Source of the DNA: Streptomyces sp. sk2.1
GTDB taxonomy: Bacteria > Actinomycetota > Actinomycetes > Streptomycetales > Streptomycetaceae
Assembly (NCBI RefSeq): GCF_008120935.1
Contig: NZ_RDBO01000077.1
Coordinates: forward strand, 1,412,828 to 1,449,560
Direction of reading: 5' to 3'
Length of the DNA stretch: 36,733 nt
The position numbers and the translations under genes are program-made. Below the pieces are notes generated by a model, which saw only the letters and a list, made by a program, of their open reading frames with translations, was not told the DNA's origin and searched no databases. This document shows, in pieces, positions 1 to 8,145 of this stretch (position 1 is its first letter; each line of letters opens with the position of its first letter).

Positions 1-287
1 CCCGGGCCCAGCAGCGCAGCAGGTTCTCGACGCCCGCGGCGTCGGCGGCCCGTCGTGGGTCGGAGTGGTCGAGGAGGTCGGTCGGCACCGGGCCGTCGGC
101 CGTCGCGTCGAGGAGCCCGTCGAGCAGTCCGTCGTGCCGTGCCAGAAAGCGGCACTGTACGACGAGTGGTACCTCCTCGACGCGACGGCCGACGGCCCGG
201 TGCCGACCGACCTCCTCGACCACCCCGACCCACGACGGGCCGCCGACGCCGCGGGCGTCGAGAACCTGCTGCGCTGCTGGGCCCGGG
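1..287. repeat. Long inverted repeat at the window edge (115-bp arms)
   Basis: Bases 1-115 are the reverse complement of bases 173-287, with a single difference (A at 64 where the other arm predicts G). The 57-base centre, 116-172, is only weakly self-complementary. The right arm lies inside the siderophore synthetase gene. Read on the minus strand, the left arm encodes the same peptide (LLDATADG...) preceded by a sensible extension, FLARHDGLLDGLLDATADG. The plus-strand residues before 173 do not look like family sequence. The simplest reading is a fold-back or chimeric join at a contig end; a true inverted duplication is the alternative. Confidence 0.9.
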
Positions 288-1924
288 AGTGCGACCTGTC
301 CCGGCCGGACGGGGACACCCTCCGCATCCCCCTCCCCGCCAGCGGAACCGCCCTGCTCGTCCCCGTCCACTACTGGTCGGCCACCGGCTGGCACCGCTTC
401 GGGGCACCGGCCCTGGAAGGGGCGCCCGAAGGCGCCCCGACCGCCGACGCCGTCACGATCGCCGCACTCCTGGGCCGCGAGGCCGACCGGGACGAGGGCG
501 CCGACATGGTGGCCCGGGTGGCCGACTCGGTACGACGGACCGCCGGTTTCATCGAGGAACGGCGCCGGGCACCCGAGGCCCCCGTCGGAGCGGACCTCTT
601 CCTCACCGCCGAGCAGTCGCTGCTCCTCGGCCACCCGCTCCACCCCACCCCCAAGAGCCGCGAAGGACTCTCCGACTCCGAGTCCCGCCGCTACTCGCCC
701 GAGTCGCACGGGTCCTTCCAGCTGCACTGGATGGCCGCCGACCGGTCCGTGCTGGACGACGACTCCGCCTGGACCGACAAGGGACGCCCCGTACAGGCCA
801 TGGAGCTGATCGCCCCGTACGCCGAGGGGCTGCGCCTCCCCGTCGCCGCCGAGCCGATCCCGCTCCACCCCTGGCAGGCCCGCGAACTCCGCCACCGGCC
901 CGAAACGGCCGCCCTGCTCGACGCCGGACTCCTCCACGACCTGGGTCCCCACGGGCAGCACTGGCACCCCACCTCCTCGGTCCGCACCGTGCACCGCCCC
1001 GGCGCCGAGTTCATGCTCAAGCTCTCCCTCGGCGTACGCATCACCAACTCCCGCCGCGAGAACCTCCGCAAGGAACTCCACCGGGGGGTGGAGGTGCACC
1101 GGCTGCTCCGCAGCGGCCTCGCGGCCCAGTGGCACGCGGCCCACCCGGGCTTCGACATCGTCCGCGACCCCGCATGGATCGCCGTCGACAACGTGGACGG
1201 CACCCCCATTCCCGGGTTCGACGTGATGATCCGCCACAACCCCTTCGGACGGCACGACGACGCGGTCTGCATCGCCGCGCTGACCGCCCCCCGCCCGTGG
1301 CCGGGCAGGACGGGGATGCGCTCGCGCCTCGCCGAGACCGTCCGCTCCCTGGCCACCGCCACCGGGAGGGCCGTGCCGGAGGTCGCGGCCGAGTGGTTCC
1401 TGCGCTACCTGGACCGTGTCGTGCGCCCGGTGCTCTGGCTCGACGCGCACGCGGGCGTGGCCCTCGAAGCCCACCAGCAGAACACCCTGGTACTGCTCGA
1501 CCAGGAGGGCTGGCCGGTCGGCGGCCGCTACCGCGACAACCAGGGCTACTACTTCCGGGAGTCCCACCGCACGGCGCTGGAGCACCGGCTCCCCGGCATC
1601 GGATCGGACAGCGACACCTTCGTCTCCGACGAGGTCACCGACGAGCGCTTCGCCTACTACCTCGGCATCAACAACGTCCTCGGCCTGATCGGGGCGTTCG
1701 GCGCCCAGCAGCTCGCCGACGAACGGGTACTCGTCGCGGCGTTCCGCAGGTTCCTCGGCTCGGTCGCCGCCCTGGGTTCCCCGCTGCCCGCGCAACTGCT
1801 GGAGAAGACCCGGCTGCGGTGCAAGGCCAACCTGCTGACCCGGCTGCACGGCCTCGACGAACTCGTCGGTCCGGTGGACACCCAGTCCGTCTACGTCACC
1901 ATTGCCAACCCCCTGTGTGCCTGA
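2..1924 (+). CDS. IucA/IucC-family NIS siderophore synthetase, 5'-partial or rearranged start
   Basis: This is an ATP-dependent NRPS-independent siderophore synthetase that would adenylate a carboxylate and condense it with an amine or alcohol. From base 173 onward the protein is typical of the family: GHPLHPTPKSREGL near codon 200, the SxRT element in TSSVRTV, KLSLGVRITNSRREN, the EAHQQNTL His/Gln/Asn motif, and RYRDNQGYYFRE. AcsD-type enzymes use such residues to hold ATP and substrate. The frame is open to the window edge and a GTG exists at 65, but bases 1-115 are an inverted copy of 173-287, so the true N-terminus is not present and no start can be chosen. The acyltransferase gene follows after 44 bases, suggesting an operon. 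The family is secure; the substrate and siderophore are unknown. Confidence 0.88.
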   Translation, partial: PGPAAQQVLDARGVGGPSWVGVVEEVGRHRAVGRRVEEPVEQSVVPCQKAALYDEWYLLDATADGPVPTDLLDHPDPRRAADAAGVENLLRCWARECDLSRPDGDTLRIPLPASGTALLVPVHYWSATGWHRFGAPALEGAPEGAPTADAVTIAALLGREADRDEGADMVARVADSVRRTAGFIEERRRAPEAPVGADLFLTAEQSLLLGHPLHPTPKSREGLSDSESRRYSPESHGSFQLHWMAADRSVLDDDSAWTDKGRPVQAMELIAPYAEGLRLPVAAEPIPLHPWQARELRHRPETAALLDAGLLHDLGPHGQHWHPTSSVRTVHRPGAEFMLKLSLGVRITNSRRENLRKELHRGVEVHRLLRSGLAAQWHAAHPGFDIVRDPAWIAVDNVDGTPIPGFDVMIRHNPFGRHDDAVCIAALTAPRPWPGRTGMRSRLAETVRSLATATGRAVPEVAAEWFLRYLDRVVRPVLWLDAHAGVALEAHQQNTLVLLDQEGWPVGGRYRDNQGYYFRESHRTALEHRLPGIGSDSDTFVSDEVTDERFAYYLGINNVLGLIGAFGAQQLADERVLVAAFRRFLGSVAALGSPLPAQLLEKTRLRCKANLLTRLHGLDELVGPVDTQSVYVTIANPLCA

Positions 1925-1968
1925 GGGAACATGACCACCCCCTGAACCGCCGAGAGGAGAGCGACGCC

Positions 1969-2760
1969 ATGGCTCCCGCCGATGCGCACGCCGATGCGGG
2001 CCCCGGTTCCGCCGCACAGGCCGACACGGGCGCCGAGGACACCCTGGACCTGCCGCTCTCCGGAGAACTCCTCGCCCTGTTCGGGGAGGACCCGGCGGTC
2101 ACCACGGCACCGGCCGCGCCCGCGTCGTCCCGAACGGACGGCGCGGGCGCGGCCGCTTCCCGGCCGGCCGCGGGCGGGGCGGCCCCGTCCGAGCTGCTCG
2201 ACCACCCGGCCGACTGGCGACCGGTCACCACCCCGGCCGGGGTGTTCCAGCTCGTACCGGTACGACTGGAGCGCGACCTCGCCGTGCTGAGCCGCTGGAT
2301 GAACGACCCCGCCGTCGCGGCCTTCTGGGAACTCGCCGGACCCGAGACCGTCACGGCCGACCATCTCCGCCCCCAGATCGAGGGCGACGGACGCAGCGTC
2401 CCGTGCCTGGGCGTACTGGCGGGCGTCCCCATGAGCTACTGGGAGATCTACCGCGCGGATCTCGACCCGCTGGCGCGCCACTACCCCGCCCGACCGCACG
2501 ACACCGGAATCCACCTGCTCATCGGCGGTGTGAACAACCGCGGACGCGGCATCGGCACCACCCTGCTGCGAGCCGTCGCCGACCTCGTGCTCGACAACCG
2601 CCCGCGGTGCGCACGGGTCGTCGCCGAACCCGACCTCCGCAACACCCCGTCGGTCTCCGCCTTCCTGAGCGCAGGATTCCGCTTCTCCGCCGAACTCGAA
2701 CTTCCCGACAAGCGAGCCGCCCTCATGGTCCGCGACCGTGCCCACCGTGCCCACCTGTGA
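1969..2760 (+). CDS. GNAT acyltransferase of the siderophore (IucB/RhbD/MbtK-like) type
   Basis: The product has about 263 residues. The first 75 are an Ala/Pro-rich tail. The rest resembles the GNAT enzymes that N-acylate hydroxylated diamines or lysine in siderophore pathways. Visible elements are VPVRLERDLAVLSRWMND, the SYWEIYRADLDPLARHY strand, DTGIHLLIGG, the acetyl-CoA loop NNRGRGIGTTLL, and the C-terminal NTPSVSAFLSAGFRF. The ATG at 1969 is preceded by GAGAGGAGA at 1952-1960, which fixes the start; the same frame is open far upstream but runs through the synthetase gene in another frame. It lies between two NIS synthetases, so it probably supplies the acylated hydroxamate building block. 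The acyl donor cannot be read from the sequence. The last codons are duplicated in tandem after the stop. Confidence 0.87.
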   Translation: MAPADAHADAGPGSAAQADTGAEDTLDLPLSGELLALFGEDPAVTTAPAAPASSRTDGAGAAASRPAAGGAAPSELLDHPADWRPVTTPAGVFQLVPVRLERDLAVLSRWMNDPAVAAFWELAGPETVTADHLRPQIEGDGRSVPCLGVLAGVPMSYWEIYRADLDPLARHYPARPHDTGIHLLIGGVNNRGRGIGTTLLRAVADLVLDNRPRCARVVAEPDLRNTPSVSAFLSAGFRFSAELELPDKRAALMVRDRAHRAHL

Positions 2761-2784
2761 ACGACCGTGCCCACCTGTGAACGA
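2745..2784 (+). repeat. Perfect 20-bp tandem duplication across a stop codon
   Basis: CCGTGCCCACCTGTGAACGA occurs twice head to tail (2745-2764 and 2765-2784). The first copy holds the last codons and TGA of the acyltransferase gene. A partial third unit (CCGTGCCCA) lies just before. It looks like a recent slippage duplication; the protein is unchanged because the first TGA is used. Confidence 0.9.
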
Positions 2785-2840
2785 ACTGCCGCGCAACTCA
2801 TACCGCCCGAACCCCATCGGTTCCGTCCCGAGGAGTCACC

Positions 2841-4742
2841 GTGCCGAAATATCCCACGAGCCATGATTCGACGGAGCCCGTCGAGCTGCTCAGCACGCCG
2901 GAACTGAACCGGACGGTCTGGGACGGTGCCGCCGCCCGGCTGCTCGCGAAGATGCTCGCCGAATTCGCCTACGAGGAACTCGTCGAGCCGGTCGCCCAGG
3001 AGGGCGGGGACCGCGGCACCTACACCCTCGGGCTCGACGACGGCGCCGTCCTCGGCTTCAGTGCCCGCCGGGGCGTGTACGACAGCTGGCGGGTCGACCC
3101 CGACTCGATCGTCGAGACACGGGGGAGCGCCCCGAAGGACCCGGAGGGCGCGGACCGCGCCCCGAGCACGCCGGGCGCACCGCCCGGGGACGGGGAGACC
3201 GGCCCCGTCCCGTTCCGGGACCCGCTGCGGTTCCTCGTACGGGCCCGCCATCTCCTGGACATCGACGGCGCCACCCTCGGCCACCTCATCCGCGAGATCA
3301 CCACCACCCTCGCCGCCGACGCCAGGCTCGCCCATACCGCGCTCCCCGCGGCCCGGCTGGCCGAACTCGACTACGCCGAGCTGGAAGGACACCAGACCGG
3401 CCACCCCTGGCTCGTCGCCAACAAGGGCCGCCTCGGTCTCTCCGCCTCCGACGCCTCCCGCCACACCCCCGAGGCCCGCAACCCGGTCAGGCTGCCGTGG
3501 ATCGCGGTCTCCACGAAGATCGCCGCCTACCGCGGGGCGGGCGGCCTGGCCGACCCCGAGCGGCTGTACACCCGGGAACTCGATCCGGCGGTCCGCGGCT
3601 CCTTCGCCGCCGAGCTCCGAGGCCGCGGCCTCGACCCGGACGACTACCTCTTCCTCCCCGTGCACCCCTGGCAGTGGGACGAATGGATCGTCCCGGTCTT
3701 CGCCCCCGCCATCGCCGCCGACGACATCGTGCCGCTCCTCGCCGACCCGGACCTCCGGCTCCCGCAGCAGTCCATCCGCACCTTCTCCAACGTGACCCGC
3801 ACCGACCGGCACACGGTCAAGCTGCCCCTGTCGATCCTCAACACGCTGGTCTGGCGGGGACTGCCGACCGAACGCACCCTCGCGGCCCCTGCCGTCACCG
3901 CCTGGGTCCAGGGCCTGCGCGACCAGGACGCCTTCCTCCGCGACACCTGCGGGGTCATCCTGCTCGGCGAGGTCGCCTCGGTCACGGTCGAGCACCCGCT
4001 CTACGACCGCCTCCCCGAGACCCCGTACCAGTTCAAGGAGATCCTCGGCGCGATCTGGCGCGAACCCCTCCAGCCCCGGCTCGCACCGGGCGAGCGGGCC
4101 CGGACCCTCGCCTCGCTGCTCCACACCGACCCGCAGGGACGTGCCTTCACCGCGGAACTCGTCGCCCGCTCCGGACTCACCCCCACCGCCTGGTTGACCC
4201 GGCTGTTCGCCGCGCTGCTCCCGCCACTGCTGCACTTCCTCTACCGCTACGGCACGGTCTTCTCCCCGCACGGCGAGAACGCCATCGTCGTCTTCGACGA
4301 GCGGGACGTGCCGGTGCGCCTGGCGATCAAGGACTTCGTGGACGACGTGAACGTCAGCGCCCGGAGGCTGCCGGAGCACGAGTCGATGCCCGAGGACGTG
4401 CGCCGCATCCTGCTCACCGAGGAACCCTCCTTTCTCACCCAGTTCATCCAGGCCGGACTGTTCATCGGGGTGTTCCGCTTCCTGTCCCCGCTGTGCGAGG
4501 AACAGCTGGAGGTCCCGGAGGCCGATTTCTGGTCACTTGTCCGTGCCGAGATCCTCCGGTACCACGCCCGCTTCCCCGAGCTGAAGGAGCGGTTCGAGAC
4601 GTTCGACCTGCTCGCGCCCCGGATCGCGCGGCTCTGTCTCAACCGCAACCGCCTGCACGTCGACGGATACCGGGACCGCCCCGAACGCCCGCACGCCGCC
4701 ATCCACGGGACCGTTCCCAATCCGCTGCACCCCTCCTCCTGA
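2841..4742 (+). CDS. Second IucA/IucC-family NIS siderophore synthetase
   Basis: The product has 633 residues, the usual length for NIS synthetases. Family motifs in order: EGHQTGHPWLVANKGRLGL near residue 180, PVHPWQWDEW near 275, QQSIRTFSNVTR with the nucleotide-binding Ser/Arg/Thr, KLPLSILNTLVWRGL, then HGENAIVVF (the conserved His/Asn motif) followed by IKDFVDDVNVS. The GTG start at 2841 follows GAGGAG at 2831-2836. It lies 80 bases after the acyltransferase in the same direction, so the three genes probably form one operon. Two different synthetases imply two successive condensations, for example one on each carboxylate of a citrate-like core, or condensation then closure. That is inference from the family; the product is unknown and the remaining genes would lie left of the window. 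Confidence 0.9.
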   Translation: MPKYPTSHDSTEPVELLSTPELNRTVWDGAAARLLAKMLAEFAYEELVEPVAQEGGDRGTYTLGLDDGAVLGFSARRGVYDSWRVDPDSIVETRGSAPKDPEGADRAPSTPGAPPGDGETGPVPFRDPLRFLVRARHLLDIDGATLGHLIREITTTLAADARLAHTALPAARLAELDYAELEGHQTGHPWLVANKGRLGLSASDASRHTPEARNPVRLPWIAVSTKIAAYRGAGGLADPERLYTRELDPAVRGSFAAELRGRGLDPDDYLFLPVHPWQWDEWIVPVFAPAIAADDIVPLLADPDLRLPQQSIRTFSNVTRTDRHTVKLPLSILNTLVWRGLPTERTLAAPAVTAWVQGLRDQDAFLRDTCGVILLGEVASVTVEHPLYDRLPETPYQFKEILGAIWREPLQPRLAPGERARTLASLLHTDPQGRAFTAELVARSGLTPTAWLTRLFAALLPPLLHFLYRYGTVFSPHGENAIVVFDERDVPVRLAIKDFVDDVNVSARRLPEHESMPEDVRRILLTEEPSFLTQFIQAGLFIGVFRFLSPLCEEQLEVPEADFWSLVRAEILRYHARFPELKERFETFDLLAPRIARLCLNRNRLHVDGYRDRPERPHAAIHGTVPNPLHPSS

Positions 4743-4777
4743 GGCCGGGAGTGATCGCCGTTGTCAGTGGCGCCCCG

Positions 4778-4783
4778 TAGGGT
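4778..4783 (+). promoter_or_regulatory. Candidate -10 element (TAGGGT) of dinG
   Basis: TAGGGT lies 9 bases before the ATG at 4793 and no Shine-Dalgarno sequence is present. This suggests a very short or absent leader. No convincing -35 is seen at the right distance (TTGTCA at 4761 is only 11 bases upstream). Confidence 0.35.
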
Positions 4784-4792
4784 GGTCGGGCT

Positions 4793-6763
4793 ATGACGAA
4801 GCCATCCCTCCCCGATCTCCTGCACGCCGCCGTGACCGCCGTCGGCGGTACGGAAAGGCCGGGCCAGGCCGCCATGGCCGAGGCCGTCGCCGAGGCAGTC
4901 GACGACAATTCCCATCTGCTCGTCCAGGCCGGCACCGGCACCGGCAAGTCCCTCGGCTACCTGGTGCCCGCGCTGGCGCACGGGGAGCGCGTCGTGGTGG
5001 CCACGGCGACCCTGGCGCTGCAGCGGCAGCTCGTGGAGCGGGATCTTCCGCGTACGGTCGACGCCCTGCACCCGCTGCTGCGCAGGCGCCCCCAGTTCGC
5101 CATGCTCAAGGGCCGTTCGAACTACCTCTGTCTGCACCGGCTCCACGAAGGGGTGCCGCAGGACGAGGAGGAGGGGCTCTTCGACCAGTTCGAGGCCGCG
5201 GCCCCGTCGAGCAAGCTAGGCCAGGACCTGCTGCGACTGCGGGACTGGTCCGACGAGACCGAGTCCGGCGACCGCGACGACCTGACCCCCGGCGTCTCCG
5301 ACCGCGCCTGGGCGCAGGTCTCGGTCTCCTCCCGCGAGTGTCTCGGCGCGAGCAAATGCGCGTACGGTGCGGAGTGCTTCGCCGAGCTGGCCCGGGAGCG
5401 GGCCAAGCTCGCCGATGTCGTCGTCACCAACCACGCCCTCCTTGCCATCGACGCCATCGAGGGCGCACCGGTCCTCCCGCAGCACGAGGTGCTGATCGTC
5501 GACGAGGCCCACGAGCTGGTCTCCCGGGTCACCGGAGTGGCCACCGGCGAGCTCACCCCGGGCCAGGTCAACCGCGCCGTGCGCCGGGCGGCGAAGCTGG
5601 TCAACGAGAAGGCGGCCGACGCCCTGCAGACCGCGTCGGAAGGGTTCGAGCGGGTGATGGAGCTGGCGCTCCCCGGCCGCCTGGAGGAGGTCCCCGAGGA
5701 CCTCAACTACGCGCTGCTGGCGCTCCGCGACGCCGCGCGTACGGTGATCTCGGCGCTGGGGGCCACCCGGGACAAGTCCGTCCAGGACGAGGACGCCGTC
5801 CGCAAGCAGGCCCTGGCATCGGTGGAGACGATCCACGGAGTCGCCGAGCGCATCACCCAGGGCTCGGAGTACGACGTCGTCTGGTACGAGCGCCACGACC
5901 GCTTCGGCGCTTCCCTGCGGGTCGCCCCGCTCTCCGTCTCGGGGCTGCTGCGCGAGAAGCTCTTCACCGAGCGGTCCGTCGTCCTCACCTCGGCCACGCT
6001 CAAGCTCGGCGGGGACTTCAACGGGGTGGGGGCCTCGTTGGGGCTCGCCCCCGAGGGCACCGCGGGCGACGACTTCCCGCAGTGGAAGGGGCTGGACGTC
6101 GGTTCCCCGTTCGACTACCCGAAGCAGGGCATCCTGTACGTCGCCCGGCACCTGGCCACGCCGGGGCGGGAGGCGTCCCGCACCGACATGCTGGACGAGC
6201 TCGCCGAGCTGATGGAGGCGGCCGGCGGGCGCACCCTCGGGCTGTTCTCCTCCATGCGGGCGGCCCAGGCCGCCGCCGAGGAGCTGCGGGGCCGGCTCGA
6301 CAAGCCGATCCTGCTGCAGGGCGAGGAGACGCTCGGCGAGCTGATCAAGAATTTCGCGGCCGATCCGGAGACCTGCCTCTTCGGCACGCTGTCGCTCTGG
6401 CAGGGCGTCGATGTGCCGGGGACCAGCTGCCAGCTGGTGGTCATGGACCGGATCCCGTTCCCTCGTCCCGACGATCCGCTGATGAGCGCCCGCCAGAAGG
6501 CGGTCGAGGAGGCGGGGGGCAACGGGTTCATGGCGGTCGCGGCGACACACGCGGCACTGCTGATGGCCCAGGGCGCCGGTCGGCTCGTACGGGCCACGGG
6601 GGACAAGGGAGTGGTCGCGGTACTCGACCCGCGCCTGGCCAACGCCCGGTACGGGAGCTATCTGCGTGCCTCGTTGCCCGACTTCTGGTACACCACCGAC
6701 CGCAATCAGGCGCGCCGCTCGCTCGCGGCGATCGACGCGGCGGCCAAGGCCGACGGCAAGTAG
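4793..6763 (+). CDS. dinG: DinG/XPD-type ATP-dependent DNA helicase
   Basis: The product has 656 residues and belongs to superfamily 2 helicases, which unwind DNA 5' to 3' and resolve structures such as R-loops. Walker A is QAGTGTGKS at about residues 45-53. The DEAH box (VDEAHEL) is near residue 237. Four cysteines near 113, 183, 188 and 193 (NYLC, ECL, KCAYGAEC) match the iron-sulphur cluster of XPD/DinG proteins. The second helicase domain shows VVLTSATL, the SLWQGVDVPG motif and GRLVRATGDKG. The start is the ATG at 4793, with no ribosome binding site but a close -10-like element. It converges on lexA. No SOS box was recognised in its short upstream gap, so damage control is unproven. Confidence 0.93.
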   Translation: MTKPSLPDLLHAAVTAVGGTERPGQAAMAEAVAEAVDDNSHLLVQAGTGTGKSLGYLVPALAHGERVVVATATLALQRQLVERDLPRTVDALHPLLRRRPQFAMLKGRSNYLCLHRLHEGVPQDEEEGLFDQFEAAAPSSKLGQDLLRLRDWSDETESGDRDDLTPGVSDRAWAQVSVSSRECLGASKCAYGAECFAELARERAKLADVVVTNHALLAIDAIEGAPVLPQHEVLIVDEAHELVSRVTGVATGELTPGQVNRAVRRAAKLVNEKAADALQTASEGFERVMELALPGRLEEVPEDLNYALLALRDAARTVISALGATRDKSVQDEDAVRKQALASVETIHGVAERITQGSEYDVVWYERHDRFGASLRVAPLSVSGLLREKLFTERSVVLTSATLKLGGDFNGVGASLGLAPEGTAGDDFPQWKGLDVGSPFDYPKQGILYVARHLATPGREASRTDMLDELAELMEAAGGRTLGLFSSMRAAQAAAEELRGRLDKPILLQGEETLGELIKNFAADPETCLFGTLSLWQGVDVPGTSCQLVVMDRIPFPRPDDPLMSARQKAVEEAGGNGFMAVAATHAALLMAQGAGRLVRATGDKGVVAVLDPRLANARYGSYLRASLPDFWYTTDRNQARRSLAAIDAAAKADGK

Positions 6764-6812
6764 GCCGGACCGGGCCGCTCAAGCACGGGCACCGGGGCGC
6801 TCAGGCACGGGC

Positions 6813-6845
6813 GCTTGGGTGCCCGGCGTTCATGGGTGCCCAAGC
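6813..6845 (+). terminator. Hairpin after dinG
   Basis: The arms GCTTGGGTGCCC (6813-6824) and GGGTGCCCAAGC (6834-6845) pair over 12 bases, including two G-U wobbles, with a 9-base loop. The wobbles work only in plus-strand RNA, so it fits dinG termination. There is no U tract, as is common in Streptomyces. Confidence 0.55.
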
Positions 6846-6865
6846 GAGGGCGCGGGGCATGGGCA

Positions 6866-6900
6866 GGGCCCCGGGATCGGCGCAGTGGATCCCGGGGCCC
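6866..6900. terminator. Bidirectional hairpin between dinG and lexA
   Basis: Perfect 13-bp arms, GGGCCCCGGGATC (6866-6878) and its complement (6888-6900), flank a 9-base loop. It lies between the convergent ends of dinG and lexA, 20 bases past the lexA stop, and could end transcripts from both sides. Confidence 0.7.
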
Positions 6901-6920
6901 CGGTCTGAGCGGGCGGGGTG

Positions 6921-7715
6921 TCACACCCGCCGCAGTACCGCCACCACCTTGCCGAGGATCGTCGCCTCGTCGCCGGGGATCGGCTGGTACGCGGAGTTGT
7001 GCGGGAGCAGCCACACATGGCCGTCCTCCCGCTTGAAGCGCTTGACCGTGGCCTCGCCGTCCAGCATGGCGGCCACGATGTCACCGTTCTCCGCGACGGG
7101 CTGGCGGCGCACGGTGACCCAGTCGCCGTCGCAGATCGCCGCTTCGATCATCGAGTCGCCGACGACCTTGAGGACGAACAGCTCTCCGTCGCCGACCAGT
7201 TGGCGGGGGAGGGGGAAGACGTCCTCGACCGACTCCTCGGCGAGGATCGGGCCGCCGGCCGCGATCCGGCCGACCAGCGGTACGTACGATGCCGCGGGCT
7301 TGCCGGTCGTGTCGGTGGGCTGCGAGCTGGGCTGGTCCGAGCCGCGGACCTCGTACGCCCGTGGGCGGTGCGGGTCTCGGCGCAGGAATCCCTTGCGCTC
7401 CAGGGCCATCAGCTGATGGGCGACGGAGGACGTGCTGGACAGGCCCACCGCCTGGCCGATCTCCCGCATCGAGGGCGGGTACCCGCGGCGCTGCACGGAG
7501 TCCCGGATCACCTCGATCACCCGCCGCTGCCGGTCCGTGAGCCCCGAGCTGTCCGCCCGGATGCCGGGAGGTCGACCGGGCAAGGAGCGCGCTGGGCGCG
7601 CGGGCTCTGGCCCCTCCATGTTCGTGACTGAGTCATTCATGGCATGCACCGGCTCGAATCGGCTCTGGGAGCGGTCCTGGGCGGTGATGGTGGCGCTGTC
7701 TGCGGTGGTGGTCAC
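6921..7715 (-). CDS. lexA: LexA, SOS response repressor with self-cleavage
   Basis: This is the repressor of the DNA-damage regulon, cut when RecA-ssDNA activates its serine protease domain. The winged helix holds TDRQRRVIEVIRDSVQRRGY, PSMREIGQAVGLSSTSSVAH and HQLMALERKGFLRRD. The cleavage site is the Ala-Gly in GRIAAGGPI. The catalytic Ser is in VVGDSMIEA and the Lys in GEATVKRF. I chose the GTG at 7715, preceded by GAGAGG, giving 264 residues. The open frame reaches 7865 but those extra codons cover the promoter. An ATG 25 codons downstream (MNDSVT) is an alternative. Like other actinobacterial LexA proteins it has a long N-terminal tail before the helix-turn-helix. The SOS box upstream points to autoregulation. 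Confidence 0.96.
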   Translation of the reverse strand: MTTTADSATITAQDRSQSRFEPVHAMNDSVTNMEGPEPARPARSLPGRPPGIRADSSGLTDRQRRVIEVIRDSVQRRGYPPSMREIGQAVGLSSTSSVAHQLMALERKGFLRRDPHRPRAYEVRGSDQPSSQPTDTTGKPAASYVPLVGRIAAGGPILAEESVEDVFPLPRQLVGDGELFVLKVVGDSMIEAAICDGDWVTVRRQPVAENGDIVAAMLDGEATVKRFKREDGHVWLLPHNSAYQPIPGDEATILGKVVAVLRRV

Positions 7716-7776
7716 GTCGGCCCCTCTCGAATGGTCTCCCTGGCTGGACAACGGTAGTAGCTTTCGAAAGGTTGCG

Positions 7777-7792
7777 CCAAACACACGTTCGA
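7777..7792 (-). promoter_or_regulatory. LexA-binding SOS box upstream of lexA
   Basis: Read on the minus strand the site is TCGAACGTGTGTTTGG. The actinobacterial SOS box is TCGAAC-N4-GTTCGA: the left half is perfect and the right half matches four of six bases. It lies about 60 bases upstream of the chosen lexA start. A separate perfect palindrome, CTTTCGAAAG, lies at 7761-7770, between the box and the gene. Confidence 0.75.
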
Positions 7793-8114
7793 GTGAAAAA
7801 CGAATAAAAGTCTGTCCAGTGCTGACCGCTGGGTGTATGAGCGGTGGCCGGGTGTCATGATCCACTGCCGGGCCACCGGTGGTCCGGGTGGCTCCCCGGG
7901 CGGTTCACGGTAGCGGCCGCCGGGGCGCCGCCGGGTGCGGGGCGGCCGGGTCGGGGCGGTCGCGAGGGAGGGGTCCGGGTCGTTGTCGGGGTTCGACAGC
8001 GGGAGCCCCGCGATCCTGGCCGCCCCGCCGTTCCCGTACCCTCGTCCACGGCCGTACGCTGCCTGCCGATCGCTCGTGATGCGCGACACGCGGTAGGGCT
8101 GGATGTGCAACCAA
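7793..8114. other. Divergent lexA/nrdR intergenic region without a gene
   Basis: No reading frame here has protein-like composition, and no RNA gene was recognised. The stretch is very GC-rich from 7860 to 8040. It holds a near-perfect 20-bp palindrome at 7868-7887 (CCGGGCCACCGGTGGTCCGG), which could be a terminator-like hairpin or chance in such GC-rich sequence. The AT-richer part near 7793-7815 probably belongs to the lexA promoter. Confidence 0.5.
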
Positions 8115-8130
8115 ACCCAAGATCTAGTGG
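8115..8130 (+). promoter_or_regulatory. NrdR box 1 upstream of nrdR-nrdJ
   Basis: ACCCAAGATCTAGTGG matches 12 of 16 positions of the NrdR-box consensus acaCwAtATaTwGtgt, including the key C at position 4 and G at position 13. It is followed 31 bases on by a second, weaker copy, the usual paired arrangement. Confidence 0.7.
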
Positions 8131-8145
8131 TTGGATTGCCTCGGC

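Noticed and set aside
55..1968. Upstream extension of the acyltransferase frame
   Set aside because: It overlaps the siderophore synthetase in another frame and is Arg/Pro-rich. The ATG at 1969 has a good ribosome binding site.
7868..7887. 20-bp near-perfect palindrome in the lexA/nrdR gap
   Set aside because: The DNA there is over 75 percent GC by eye and the site has no partner or position that suggests a function; it was only mentioned in the region entry.
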